From contig JACZJK010000026.1 of assembly GCA_014860575.1 (NCBI GenBank), positions 62,001 through 126,000 of the forward strand: a DNA stretch of 64,000 nt, given 5' to 3'. Position numbers and translations under genes: made by a program. The DNA is from Bacteroidales bacterium. GTDB taxonomy: Bacteria > Bacteroidota > Bacteroidia > Bacteroidales > JAAYJT01. The notes under the pieces are model-generated. The model was not told where the DNA came from and ran no database searches. It saw nothing but the letters and a program-made list of their open reading frames with translations. Numbering within the stretch: position 1 is the first letter of the stretch; every line of letters starts with the position of its first letter. Of the stretch, positions 28,013 to 36,734 are shown one piece after another.

Positions 28013-29371
28013 ATGGAAGCACTAGAAATCGCCAGATGGCAGTTTGGCATCACAACAATCTATCACTTTTTCTTTGTCCCCATAACCATGGGACTTGCTG
28101 TGCTCACTGCCATCTTACATACATTTTACTACCGTACCGGAAGCCTTGATTACAAAAGACTGACCAAATTTTTCGGAAAACTTTTTGTGATCATATTCGC
28201 TTTAGGCGTTGTTACTGGTATCGTTCTTGAATTCCAGTTTGGAATGGCCTGGTCGGCATACTCACGTTTTGTCGGAGATATTTTTGGGATCCCGCTGGCT
28301 ATTGAAGCACTTTTGGCTTTTTTCCTTGAATCAACATTTATTGCCGTTTGGCTTTTCGGTTGGAACAAGTTGCCCAAGGGACTGCATTTGCTCAGCATCT
28401 GGCTTGTAGCGATTGGCTCTAATCTATCAGCAATATGGATTCTAATTGCCAACGCATGGATGCAGGTGCCTGTAGGCTACGTTTTGAATGAAGGACGCGC
28501 CGAGTTAAGTGATTTTATTGCTGTGATGCTCAACGAACAAATGCTAATAATGGCTCAGCACACCATTATTGCAGCTTTTACAACAGGTGGCCTTTTTATG
28601 CTGGGTATCAGTGCATGGCACATTTTGCGTAAAAACCAGGTTGAGATTTTCTCCAAATCAGCTCACATAGCACTGGTCTTCACGGCTGTTTCCAGCCTCC
28701 TTGTTGCTACTACCGGGCATAAGCATGCTCAGCACACTGTTAAGCATCAGCCTATGAAGATGGCGGCCATGGAAGGTATGTGGGAATCGGAAAAACCTGC
28801 GAGTTTCTCACTCTTTGCAATCATTAATCAGGAAAATAAGACCTCCCTCAGGGAGTTGAAATTACCATACATGTTAACTGTGCTGGCCTACAACAATCTC
28901 ACAAGCGAAGTAAAAGGACTGAATGAACTGCAGCAAGAATACGAAGAAACATACGGTCCTGGCGATTACCTGCCCCCGGTAGCCTTAGTTTATTGGAGTT
29001 TCAGGTTCATGGTGGGATTGGGTATGTTGTTTATACTATTTTCAATATTCGGGCTTGTACAATGGTGGCGTAACAAACTGACAATAAGCAGGCCATATCT
29101 TCGATTGGCTACAATCATCATGTTTTTGCCGCTTTTGGCAAATACACTGGGATGGATTGTTGCTGAGATGGGTCGGCAACCCTGGATAGTTCATGGTTTA
29201 ATGTTTACCCGCGATGGTGTTTCACCTAATGTTAGCAGCAGTTCCATGGCTCTGACCACCATTGCGTTCACACTCGTATATGGTTTGCTTGCTGCCGTTG
29301 CCGTTTACCTTGTTCACCGTTTTGCGAAATCAGGTGTACCTGATGATGACGCAGCGACCCATGCTTATTGA
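28013..29371 (+). CDS. cydA: Cytochrome bd quinol oxidase subunit I
   Basis: A 452-residue integral membrane protein with about nine helices. It begins MEALEIARWQFGITTIYHFFFVP, with the family His at residue 18. Other family blocks are GRQPWIVHGLM and the HTVKHQPMKMAAMEGMW quinol-side motif. It is shorter than the E. coli enzyme (522), consistent with the short Q-loop type common outside enterobacteria. It binds hemes b558, b595 and d, and reduces O2 with quinol at high affinity. CydB follows 35 bp downstream and CydDC further on. Confidence 0.95.
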   Translation: MEALEIARWQFGITTIYHFFFVPITMGLAVLTAILHTFYYRTGSLDYKRLTKFFGKLFVIIFALGVVTGIVLEFQFGMAWSAYSRFVGDIFGIPLAIEALLAFFLESTFIAVWLFGWNKLPKGLHLLSIWLVAIGSNLSAIWILIANAWMQVPVGYVLNEGRAELSDFIAVMLNEQMLIMAQHTIIAAFTTGGLFMLGISAWHILRKNQVEIFSKSAHIALVFTAVSSLLVATTGHKHAQHTVKHQPMKMAAMEGMWESEKPASFSLFAIINQENKTSLRELKLPYMLTVLAYNNLTSEVKGLNELQQEYEETYGPGDYLPPVALVYWSFRFMVGLGMLFILFSIFGLVQWWRNKLTISRPYLRLATIIMFLPLLANTLGWIVAEMGRQPWIVHGLMFTRDGVSPNVSSSSMALTTIAFTLVYGLLAAVAVYLVHRFAKSGVPDDDAATHAY

Positions 29372-29406
29372 TCATGCTTTCAAAAAACCTTTAAAATAAT
29401 TGAATT

Positions 29407-30432
29407 ATGGATTATCAGATTATATGGTTCATATTAATAGCGATCCTGTTTATCGGCTATTTCGTTCTCGAAGGATTTGACTTCGGAGTTGGAATACTCC
29501 TGCCTTTTATCGCCAAAGATGATATTGACCGCAGGGTCGTTCTGAATACCATCGGTCCGTTTTGGGATGCTAATGAGGTTTGGCTGATCACCGCCGGCGG
29601 AGCCATGTTTGCAGCATTTCCGCATTGGTATGCCACACTTTTCAGCGGATTTTATATTCCATTGTTCCTGTTGCTGCTTGCACTCATCTTCAGGGCTGTC
29701 GGGATTGAGTTCCGCAGCAAAATGAAACAAACCTTATGGCGAAAAACTGCCGATCAGTTTATTTTCTGGGGTAGCTTTCTGCCGGCTCTGCTGTGGGGCG
29801 TAGCGTTCACAAACATTGTGCAGGGCCTTCCTATTGGCGCTGATATGAATTTTACAGGAAACTTGCTCGCAGCACTTAATCCTTACGCCCTGCTTGGCGG
29901 TGTGGTGGTGGTGCTGATTTTCATGCTGCACGGAGCACTGTTTCTCAGCCTTCGTACTACAGACAACCTAAAGGCTCGTGCAGAAAAAATTGCCAAAACT
30001 ATGTGGTGGCCTATTGGTATAGTTACAGTAGTTTTTGCTGTGCTGGGTTACTGGCAGACTGTACTTTTTGATGGTCTTGGACTGGTTCCGGGTACGTTGC
30101 CAACACTTGCCCTATTTACTTTTATAGCTTGCTTCGTGTTTATGCGGCTCAAAATGCAGGGATATGCTTTTGCATCCATTGCTCTGACCATTCTGTTAGG
30201 CACTGCTATAATCTTTTACGGTTTATTTCCCAATGTGATGCCTTCATCATTGAATGAGGCTTACAATCTCACTATCTATAATGCATCATCCAGTAAGATG
30301 ACTTTAAAGATCATGACCATTGTTGCATTATTCTTTGTCCCCATCGTTCTTGCATACCAGGGTTGGAGCTATTACGTTTTTAGCAAACGCATAACCCGCG
30401 ATGCCATCCCACGAGAGGAAGTGAAACTGTGA
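29407..30432 (+). CDS. cydB: Cytochrome bd quinol oxidase subunit II
   Basis: A 341-residue integral membrane protein with about eight helices, the CydB partner of CydA. Family features are LEGFDFGVGILLPFI near the N-terminus and TIGPFWDANEVWLITAGGAMFAAFPHWYATLFSGFY. The length matches CydB (about 340-380). An octanucleotide repeat array begins inside its stop codon. Confidence 0.95.
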   Translation: MDYQIIWFILIAILFIGYFVLEGFDFGVGILLPFIAKDDIDRRVVLNTIGPFWDANEVWLITAGGAMFAAFPHWYATLFSGFYIPLFLLLLALIFRAVGIEFRSKMKQTLWRKTADQFIFWGSFLPALLWGVAFTNIVQGLPIGADMNFTGNLLAALNPYALLGGVVVVLIFMLHGALFLSLRTTDNLKARAEKIAKTMWWPIGIVTVVFAVLGYWQTVLFDGLGLVPGTLPTLALFTFIACFVFMRLKMQGYAFASIALTILLGTAIIFYGLFPNVMPSSLNEAYNLTIYNASSSKMTLKIMTIVALFFVPIVLAYQGWSYYVFSKRITRDAIPREEVKL

Positions 30433-30510
30433 TACAGTGATGCAGTGATGCGGTTGTTGGAGTATTGGAGTGATGGAGTAGTGGATGGTCAAATGGTTGA
30501 TTAGTCAATT
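30431..30510 (+). repeat. Octanucleotide tandem array after cydB
   Basis: About ten 8-nt units (gatacagt, gatgcagt, gatgcggt, tgttggag, tattggag, tgatggag, tagtggat and three weaker ones). It starts at the second base of the cydB stop codon. Read on the other strand the units are actgcatc and actccat-like, the same family as the array at 57793-57888. Confidence 0.7.
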
Positions 30511-30813
30511 AGTGCCAGCCCAAATACAGTAACCCCGACAGGATTGCAAATCCTGCTGGGGTTTGACATGGATGGACTAATAAATCAACCCTTACAGAAA
30601 TTCATATCCTGTTTAAGTGCTTTAATTTTAAAACTAGCCAACTTGTTGTACTTATCAATTGTGTTACAGTGTTGCAATTTAAATTTGATGGTGAAATTGA
30701 GAGATGTATTTGATTGCCGACTGTCTTTTGCCAACTGCCAACTTATCCCCGCAGGGCTATTCTCTTACAGGGAGCCATTTGGTATAAATGGAAATAATGT
30801 TTAGAACCGATCA
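30433..30813. other. 381-bp gap inside the cyd operon
   Basis: It separates cydB from cydD. It contains the 8-mer array (30431-30510) and a long hairpin (30531-30563). A short open frame at 30544-30804 shows no recognisable protein and probably is chance. No other gene seen. Confidence 0.55.
30531..30563. repeat. REP-like hairpin in the cydB-cydD spacer
   Basis: aaccccgacaggatt pairs with aaatcctgctggggtt around a 2-nt centre (gc), with one mismatch in about 15 bp. There is no T tract, so it is more like a REP palindrome or an mRNA processing stem than a terminator. Confidence 0.55.
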
Positions 30814-32589
30814 GTGAACAATAACGATAAAAAGATTTCTGAAAAACGTCCGAAGAGCATTCATCGCAGGCTGTTTGGGCTGGCGAAGGGTGTACGAGGT
30901 TTTATATTTTCATTGGCAGCTTTTAGTTTGGCAATGGCTGCTGTTGTTATTCTGCAAATGTACCTCTTGAGCATCATTATCAATGATGTCTTTTTCTTGT
31001 CACAACAACCTAAAACCTACTCACTTTATCTGCTGTTCGCCACTATCATTGCACGGGCTTTGCTGATCTGGGTTCGGGAAAGGCTTGCCCAGCAAAACGC
31101 CGTAAAAATTAAATCAGCACTACGATTGAAACTTTTCGGTCATCTGCTGGAACTTGGCCCGTCTTATACGAAGTCCGAGAAAACCGGTGGGCTGGTAGCC
31201 GTAGTAATGGATGGGGTTGAAAAGCTTGATGAGTATTATACCCGCTATATTCCAGCAGTCATTCACCTGATTATTCTTCCACCGGCCATTATCCTCTTTG
31301 CGCTTTACACTGATTGGCTCAGTGGTTTGATAATGTTGTTTACAGGCCCGTTAATAGTGTTTTTTATGTGGCTGATCGGAAGTTGGGCTAAAAGCCTCAC
31401 ACTAAAACTGTGGCATGAATTAAGCGGAATGTCTTCTTATTTTCTAGATGCCCTGCAGGGTCATAAAACGATGAAGATATTCGGTTCGAACCGTAAGGAA
31501 ACCGATAATGTAGCAAGTATCAGCGAAAGCTATCGTACTATCACCATGAAGGTGCTTAGGGTTGCATTTTTATCGGGCATGGTGCTTGAGCTGGCTGCCA
31601 GTATCAGCATTGCACTGGTAGCAGTGCAGGTTGGAATCCGGCTTATCGAAGGCCTGATGGTGTACCAGTTGGGTTTGTTTGTATTGTTGCTGACTCCAGA
31701 ATTTTATCTTCCTTTCCGGGCCCTCGGCCAGCATTATCACAGCGGTCTGGAAGGTGCGGCAGCAGCAGAAAAGATTTTTGAAATTACAGATTCCAGTCAG
31801 TTTTCGAGCGAACCAAATCACACAGCTAGCCTGGACAATCATATAATTACTTTGAATTTTGCCGATGTCAGCTTTACTTATCCCAAATCTGAACATCCTG
31901 CATTGCAAAGTATAAACTGCAGGCTCGAGCCAGATACCTTGACCGCAGCAGTCGGAAAAACCGGTTCAGGAAAATCAACATTTGCCTATTTGCTGATGGG
32001 ATATCTACAGGCATCATCGGGTCAGATTATGGTGAATGGAATTCCGCTTAATCAGGTTGATCCCGAAGAATGGAAAGCTCAAATTGCTTATGTTCCTCAG
32101 CAGCCTCATTTCTTCAATATGAGTGTGCTTGAGAACCTTTTGATGGCACATCCAAATGCAAGTATTGATCAGGTAATGGAAGCTGCTAAAAACGCCGGAG
32201 CGCACGGTTTCATCAATCAACTTCCACAAGGCTATCACACTTTGCTTCATGAAAATGCATCACGCCTCAGTGGTGGTGAAAGGCAGCGGTTGGCTATTGC
32301 AAGGGCTTTCCTGAAAAATGCGCCTGTATTGATTCTCGATGAACCAACGTCAAACCTTGATCCTGAAAGTGAAGAAAATATTGCGGAAGCAACAGAGAAA
32401 TTGCTTAAAAACCGAACCACGTTCATTATTGCACATCGCTTGAAGACCGTTTACCTCGCCGATAATATCCTGGTTTTCGATCGTGGAAGAATAGTTGAGA
32501 GCGGATCTCATGATACTTTAGTCAGGCAGGAAGGAATCTATGCGGGTTATATGAAAACTATGGGCAACAGGGAAGGAGGAATGGCATGA
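30814..32589 (+). CDS. cydD: CydD-type ABC exporter subunit
   Basis: A 591-residue fused permease-ATPase. It begins at GTG (30814). Six membrane helices span about 30-310, then the nucleotide-binding domain with Walker A GKTGSGKST, signature LSGGERQRLAIARAFL and Walker B LILDEPTSNLD. CydDC exports cysteine and glutathione (newer work favours heme-related function) and is needed to assemble cytochrome bd. The next gene overlaps by 4 bp (ATGA), which shows translational coupling. Confidence 0.92.
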   Translation: MNNNDKKISEKRPKSIHRRLFGLAKGVRGFIFSLAAFSLAMAAVVILQMYLLSIIINDVFFLSQQPKTYSLYLLFATIIARALLIWVRERLAQQNAVKIKSALRLKLFGHLLELGPSYTKSEKTGGLVAVVMDGVEKLDEYYTRYIPAVIHLIILPPAIILFALYTDWLSGLIMLFTGPLIVFFMWLIGSWAKSLTLKLWHELSGMSSYFLDALQGHKTMKIFGSNRKETDNVASISESYRTITMKVLRVAFLSGMVLELAASISIALVAVQVGIRLIEGLMVYQLGLFVLLLTPEFYLPFRALGQHYHSGLEGAAAAEKIFEITDSSQFSSEPNHTASLDNHIITLNFADVSFTYPKSEHPALQSINCRLEPDTLTAAVGKTGSGKSTFAYLLMGYLQASSGQIMVNGIPLNQVDPEEWKAQIAYVPQQPHFFNMSVLENLLMAHPNASIDQVMEAAKNAGAHGFINQLPQGYHTLLHENASRLSGGERQRLAIARAFLKNAPVLILDEPTSNLDPESEENIAEATEKLLKNRTTFIIAHRLKTVYLADNILVFDRGRIVESGSHDTLVRQEGIYAGYMKTMGNREGGMA

Positions 32590-34292
32590 TCCGAAAATTG
32601 CTGCGGTTCCTCAAAAATAACAAATTGCACTTTGCCGGCGCTCTACTGCTGGCGACAGCAACCATACTCACCGGTATCGGTCTGATGAGTTCATCAGGAT
32701 TTCTCATAACACGGGCAGCACAACGCCCGATGTTGGTTGATTTGTTTGTAGTTACCGCTGCTGTTAGGTTTTTTGGAATATCGCGGGCTGTAGTAAGGTA
32801 TTTTGACCGTGTTGTTTCGCACGAACTGACTTTTAACACCCTTTCATCCATGCGCAGCCTGCTGTTCAGGAAAATTGATTCGCTGTCGTTGAAGTGGTTG
32901 ATGGGGCGTAGGTCAGGCGATTTGCTTGCGCGTTTGGTAACTGATATTGATACATTGCAGAATGTTTACTTACGCATCATTTCTCCGGTAATTGTTGCGG
33001 TCGTCATTACAGCTTTTACCTGTGTAGCTTTATGGTTTTTCGATCCGGTTTTATCATTGGCAACGCTCTTCTTCCTGCTTGTGAGCGGAGTTGCTTTGCC
33101 GGCATTAGCGGTGCATCTGGCTAAAGGAGTTGGAAAAAATAACGTAGAAATGAAATCCGGATTTAAAGCATACCTTGTTGACAGGATTCAGGGCTTGCAG
33201 GAATTGTTATGGTTGGGTAAGAAAAAAGATACCAGAAATGATGTTTATGAGATGCAGGCGAAGTTGGATACCCAACATCGTAAAAATGCTGGAATTACAG
33301 GCCTTCTAGAAGGATTACACAGCCTTTCAGCAAACCTGGGGGTGTTTGCGGTTCTGGTACTTTCAATACCTTTGGTGTTGTCGGGTCAGTTTTCCGGTGT
33401 GATGCTTACCATGCTTACCCTTGGGGTTCTGACCAGTTTTGAGGCTGTTCAGAATCTGGGGAATGCTTTCCAGCAATATGAACCTTCCAGGGAATCAGCA
33501 GATCGGTTCTTTTCGGTTGCTGAAAGCACTCATATCATTGCTGATCCTGAAATACCTGCAACAGTGACGGATTGGAAAGATATTTCATTCCATCAGGTTT
33601 CGTTCTCCTATGAAACAGAGAACATTACGCTGAACAATGTTTCTTTTGAAATTCCCCGGCTCTCAAAAACAGCGATCGTTGGCCCTACGGGCAGCGGCAA
33701 AAGCACGCTTGTTAATCTGATGCTGCGTTTCTGGGATCCCGAATCAGGAATCATTTCTATTGGTGGAACCGATATTCGAAATCTTGAAGCATATAAATTG
33801 CGATCGTTGTTTGCGGTGGTATCACAAGATGCTTACATCTTTAACAGGACTTTGCGTGAAAACCTGCTCATTGCTAAACCCACAGCTACTGATGGTGAAT
33901 TGACCGAGGTTCTGAACAAAGTAGGCTTAAATACTTTTGCCAACGATCTGAACCTGAATGCCGGCAACTTTGGTGCGCGGCTTTCTGGCGGTGAACGCCA
34001 GCTTCTGGCTCTTGCCCGTGCCCTGCTTAAAGATGCGCCCATCTGGATTTTTGACGAACCCACCGCCAACCTCGATGTAAAAACCGAAAGAAAGGTTCTG
34101 GATGCCATATGGGCTACAGCCGGCCACCGCACGATGATAATGATCACGCACCGTTTGTTGGATATGGAAAAGGTGGATCAGATTATTGTGATGAATCGCG
34201 GTGAGATTGTTGAGAAAGGCACGCACGCCCAACTGCTTGAGGGGCAATCCTTTTATGCGAAGATGGTGGGGTATCAGGTTGCTTTTCGGTAA
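32586..34292 (+). CDS. cydC: CydC-type ABC exporter subunit
   Basis: A 568-residue permease-ATPase paralogous to CydD. The membrane part runs over about 15-305, with SSSGFLITRAAQRP and RYFDRVVSHELTFN (CydC family blocks). The ATPase has Walker A GPTGSGKST, LSGGERQLLALARALL and a Walker B ending IFDEPTANLD. It forms a heterodimer with CydD. It starts four bases inside cydD. No clear terminator follows, and the GH20 gene converges 60 bp downstream. Confidence 0.92.
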   Translation: MIRKLLRFLKNNKLHFAGALLLATATILTGIGLMSSSGFLITRAAQRPMLVDLFVVTAAVRFFGISRAVVRYFDRVVSHELTFNTLSSMRSLLFRKIDSLSLKWLMGRRSGDLLARLVTDIDTLQNVYLRIISPVIVAVVITAFTCVALWFFDPVLSLATLFFLLVSGVALPALAVHLAKGVGKNNVEMKSGFKAYLVDRIQGLQELLWLGKKKDTRNDVYEMQAKLDTQHRKNAGITGLLEGLHSLSANLGVFAVLVLSIPLVLSGQFSGVMLTMLTLGVLTSFEAVQNLGNAFQQYEPSRESADRFFSVAESTHIIADPEIPATVTDWKDISFHQVSFSYETENITLNNVSFEIPRLSKTAIVGPTGSGKSTLVNLMLRFWDPESGIISIGGTDIRNLEAYKLRSLFAVVSQDAYIFNRTLRENLLIAKPTATDGELTEVLNKVGLNTFANDLNLNAGNFGARLSGGERQLLALARALLKDAPIWIFDEPTANLDVKTERKVLDAIWATAGHRTMIMITHRLLDMEKVDQIIVMNRGEIVEKGTHAQLLEGQSFYAKMVGYQVAFR

Positions 34293-34352
34293 GCAAAATA
34301 TATTTATGCTAATTGTCGTGCCTCGGCGCTTGGATCCCTTTCTGAGAAGTAC

Positions 34353-36680
34353 TTACCTCACAATTATTTCACTCACAAACAACCACGATTTCTGACCTTC
34401 GCCGCTGTGGCCGGGTGGACAGGTACCGGGGTTTTTCATGCTGACGCGGATAGCTGTGATATTTTCGGCGGATTGGGTGGTTTTATAATGCTTGATCAGT
34501 TTACCTTTTTCATCTTGTGGGATATCAGTAGCAATCTCATCCAGCTTACGAAAGCTGCTGCCATCTTCTGACACTTCAAAAACAACTTTCTCAGGCAAAA
34601 ATATCCAGGAAGCATAGTTTTGCAGGGCGTCCACTTCAATGGAAGATATGTCTGTGAGCTTCTGAAATCGGATTGTAGCGATCATATCATCTCCCAGGAA
34701 ACCTTTCCAGAAACCATCATTAAAATGCTTGCTACCACTTATTCCATCAACCAGGCTGTATGCTCCTGTGCCGTCGTATTTTGTACTGGTGGGATATTGT
34801 AGTTCTACTTCAGTGGCGAAAGCTTTATGCAAGTCAAATGAGCGTTCCAGGATCTGATTTGTACTTATACCATTTAGAAAAACTGCTACTTTCAGGGTAG
34901 CGCTCTCATTTATCTCTACCGGGCGTTTATACATTGGTGAATTAGATCCGGGAATACTGCCATCAAGTGTGTACCGAATTTTGGAATCATTAACTTCAGT
35001 AATTAAGCTGAGAACCAGGCTGCGATTAGTAGGATTAACTTCAGGTTTAACGCTTACCTGGAAAGCGCTTTGCGAGTAATTGATGCCGAGTCGTTTGTAA
35101 CGCCTGTATTGGTGTTCCATTCTCCGGGAAAAATCTGCCCAGTTTCGGGTTTCTTTAGGCGACCAGACCACTTCTGCCATCGCCGCGAGCCGCGGAAAAA
35201 CCATGTATTCAACATGGGCCTTTGTTGGCATGTACTCAGTCCACACATTTGCCTGGGCGCCAAGAACCAGTTTGGCTTCCTCAGCAGTAAGTTCAGTGGG
35301 GATGGGTTCGTAATTATAAACCTTTTTCAGGGTTGTATTGCCGCCAATTGCCAGTGGTTCAATAGCCGGATCTCCCTGGTAATGATCGAAGTAACAATGG
35401 CTGCCAGGTGTCATAACAACATGATGGCCCATTTTGGCCGCTTCAATGCCACCCTGCTCGCCACGCCATGACATAACGCTTGCATTGGGAGCCAATCCGC
35501 CTTCGAGAATCTCATCCCAGCCGATGATCTTGCGGCCGTGTTCGTTCAGGAAGCGTTCAATTCTCTGAATGAAATAGCTTTGCAGGCCATCTTCATCAGC
35601 AAGGTTTTCATTCTTGATCCTTGCCTGGCATTTCGTGCAGGAGCGCCAGTTTGTTTTGTCGGCTTCATCGCCACCAATATGAATGTATTCTGATGGAAAC
35701 AAGTCCATGACCTCCAGAAGTACATTCTCGAGAAACGTGAAAGTTTCATCTTTGCCGGCGCAATAAATATGTGTGATGGGCCAGACACCACCCGGAGGAA
35801 CACCGAGATTCTCGCCGGTACAGGAAAGTTCAGGATAGGCTGCGAGGGCTGACATTACATGGGCGGGCATCTCAATTTCAGGCACAACGGTAATGTTGCG
35901 TTCATCAGCATAAGCTACCAGCGCCCTGATTTCATCCTGTGTGTAAAACCCACCATAACTTGCATTTTCAGTGTCGTTGATCAATGGCCTTTCATTCCAA
36001 TGCAGGTGCAACATATCCACCCGCCAGGCGCCCACTCCGGTAAGTTTTGGATATTTTTTAATTTCGAGCCGCCAGCCCTGATCGTCAACCAGATGCCAGT
36101 GAAACACATTGAGTTTGTGCATGGCCATGTAGTCCATCAATTTATACATGAACTCAAGCGGCATGAAATGGCGGGAAACATCCAGATGCAGTCCACGCCA
36201 GGCAAAACGCGGATAATCTTTGATAAAGCACGAAGGCAAAACACGAATGTTTTCTGAATCCATCAGTTGGGTGATGGTTTGAATGCCATAAAGAATTCCT
36301 GCAGGTGTATTGGCTGACAGGACTGCTTTTTCCGAATTTATTTCCAGGATGTAACCTTCATTTCCAATTTCCATTTCCGGGTTCTCTAAAAGTCTAAAAG
36401 CGATGGAATTCTTGCTCTCTGATCCGATTTTTTGTTCAACATCAGGCTTGTATCCATGAATAGGTTCCCATAATGCTGCTGCATACTGTGCTGAAAAATC
36501 CAGGCTTTTATCCTCACAGATCAGTTTAGTGTCCTGATTAAAATTAAAGGTTCCTTTATTGAAACGGATTTCAACAGGCTGAGGAATGATGCTGGTTTGG
36601 AAATTTTGTTGATGATTTTTGCAAGTAATAAAGGATGTGATCAAATAGCAATAGAAAAAAAGCCGGAGTGTATTTTTCAT
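34353..36680 (-). CDS. GH20 beta-N-acetylhexosaminidase with C-terminal modules
   Basis: A 775-residue secreted enzyme (hydrophobic signal at 6-19, Cys at 20). GH20b domain is about 30-150 and the catalytic barrel about 155-520. The acid/base pair is in HIGGDEADKTNW (Asp338, Glu339), and HWHLVDDQGWRLEIKKYP and MSWRGEQGG are family blocks. C-terminal parts are a chitobiase C-terminal-type domain (about 555-620) and a discoidin-like module (about 630-775) ending LFVSEIIVR. It removes terminal beta-GlcNAc or GalNAc from glycans. The fucosidase gene lies 54 bp upstream on the same strand. Confidence 0.93.
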   Translation of the reverse strand: MKNTLRLFFYCYLITSFITCKNHQQNFQTSIIPQPVEIRFNKGTFNFNQDTKLICEDKSLDFSAQYAAALWEPIHGYKPDVEQKIGSESKNSIAFRLLENPEMEIGNEGYILEINSEKAVLSANTPAGILYGIQTITQLMDSENIRVLPSCFIKDYPRFAWRGLHLDVSRHFMPLEFMYKLMDYMAMHKLNVFHWHLVDDQGWRLEIKKYPKLTGVGAWRVDMLHLHWNERPLINDTENASYGGFYTQDEIRALVAYADERNITVVPEIEMPAHVMSALAAYPELSCTGENLGVPPGGVWPITHIYCAGKDETFTFLENVLLEVMDLFPSEYIHIGGDEADKTNWRSCTKCQARIKNENLADEDGLQSYFIQRIERFLNEHGRKIIGWDEILEGGLAPNASVMSWRGEQGGIEAAKMGHHVVMTPGSHCYFDHYQGDPAIEPLAIGGNTTLKKVYNYEPIPTELTAEEAKLVLGAQANVWTEYMPTKAHVEYMVFPRLAAMAEVVWSPKETRNWADFSRRMEHQYRRYKRLGINYSQSAFQVSVKPEVNPTNRSLVLSLITEVNDSKIRYTLDGSIPGSNSPMYKRPVEINESATLKVAVFLNGISTNQILERSFDLHKAFATEVELQYPTSTKYDGTGAYSLVDGISGSKHFNDGFWKGFLGDDMIATIRFQKLTDISSIEVDALQNYASWIFLPEKVVFEVSEDGSSFRKLDEIATDIPQDEKGKLIKHYKTTQSAENITAIRVSMKNPGTCPPGHSGEGQKSWLFVSEIIVR

Positions 36681-36734
36681 AATTAATTGGTTTATCAGGG
36701 CCTCAATCCCTTTCGGGCTTGGATCCCTTTTGAT

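Noticed and set aside
30544-30804. An 86-codon frame in the cydB-cydD spacer
   Set aside because: It begins inside a hairpin repeat, has no recognisable domain, and its composition is Leu/Ile/Cys rich like translated AT-rich spacer.
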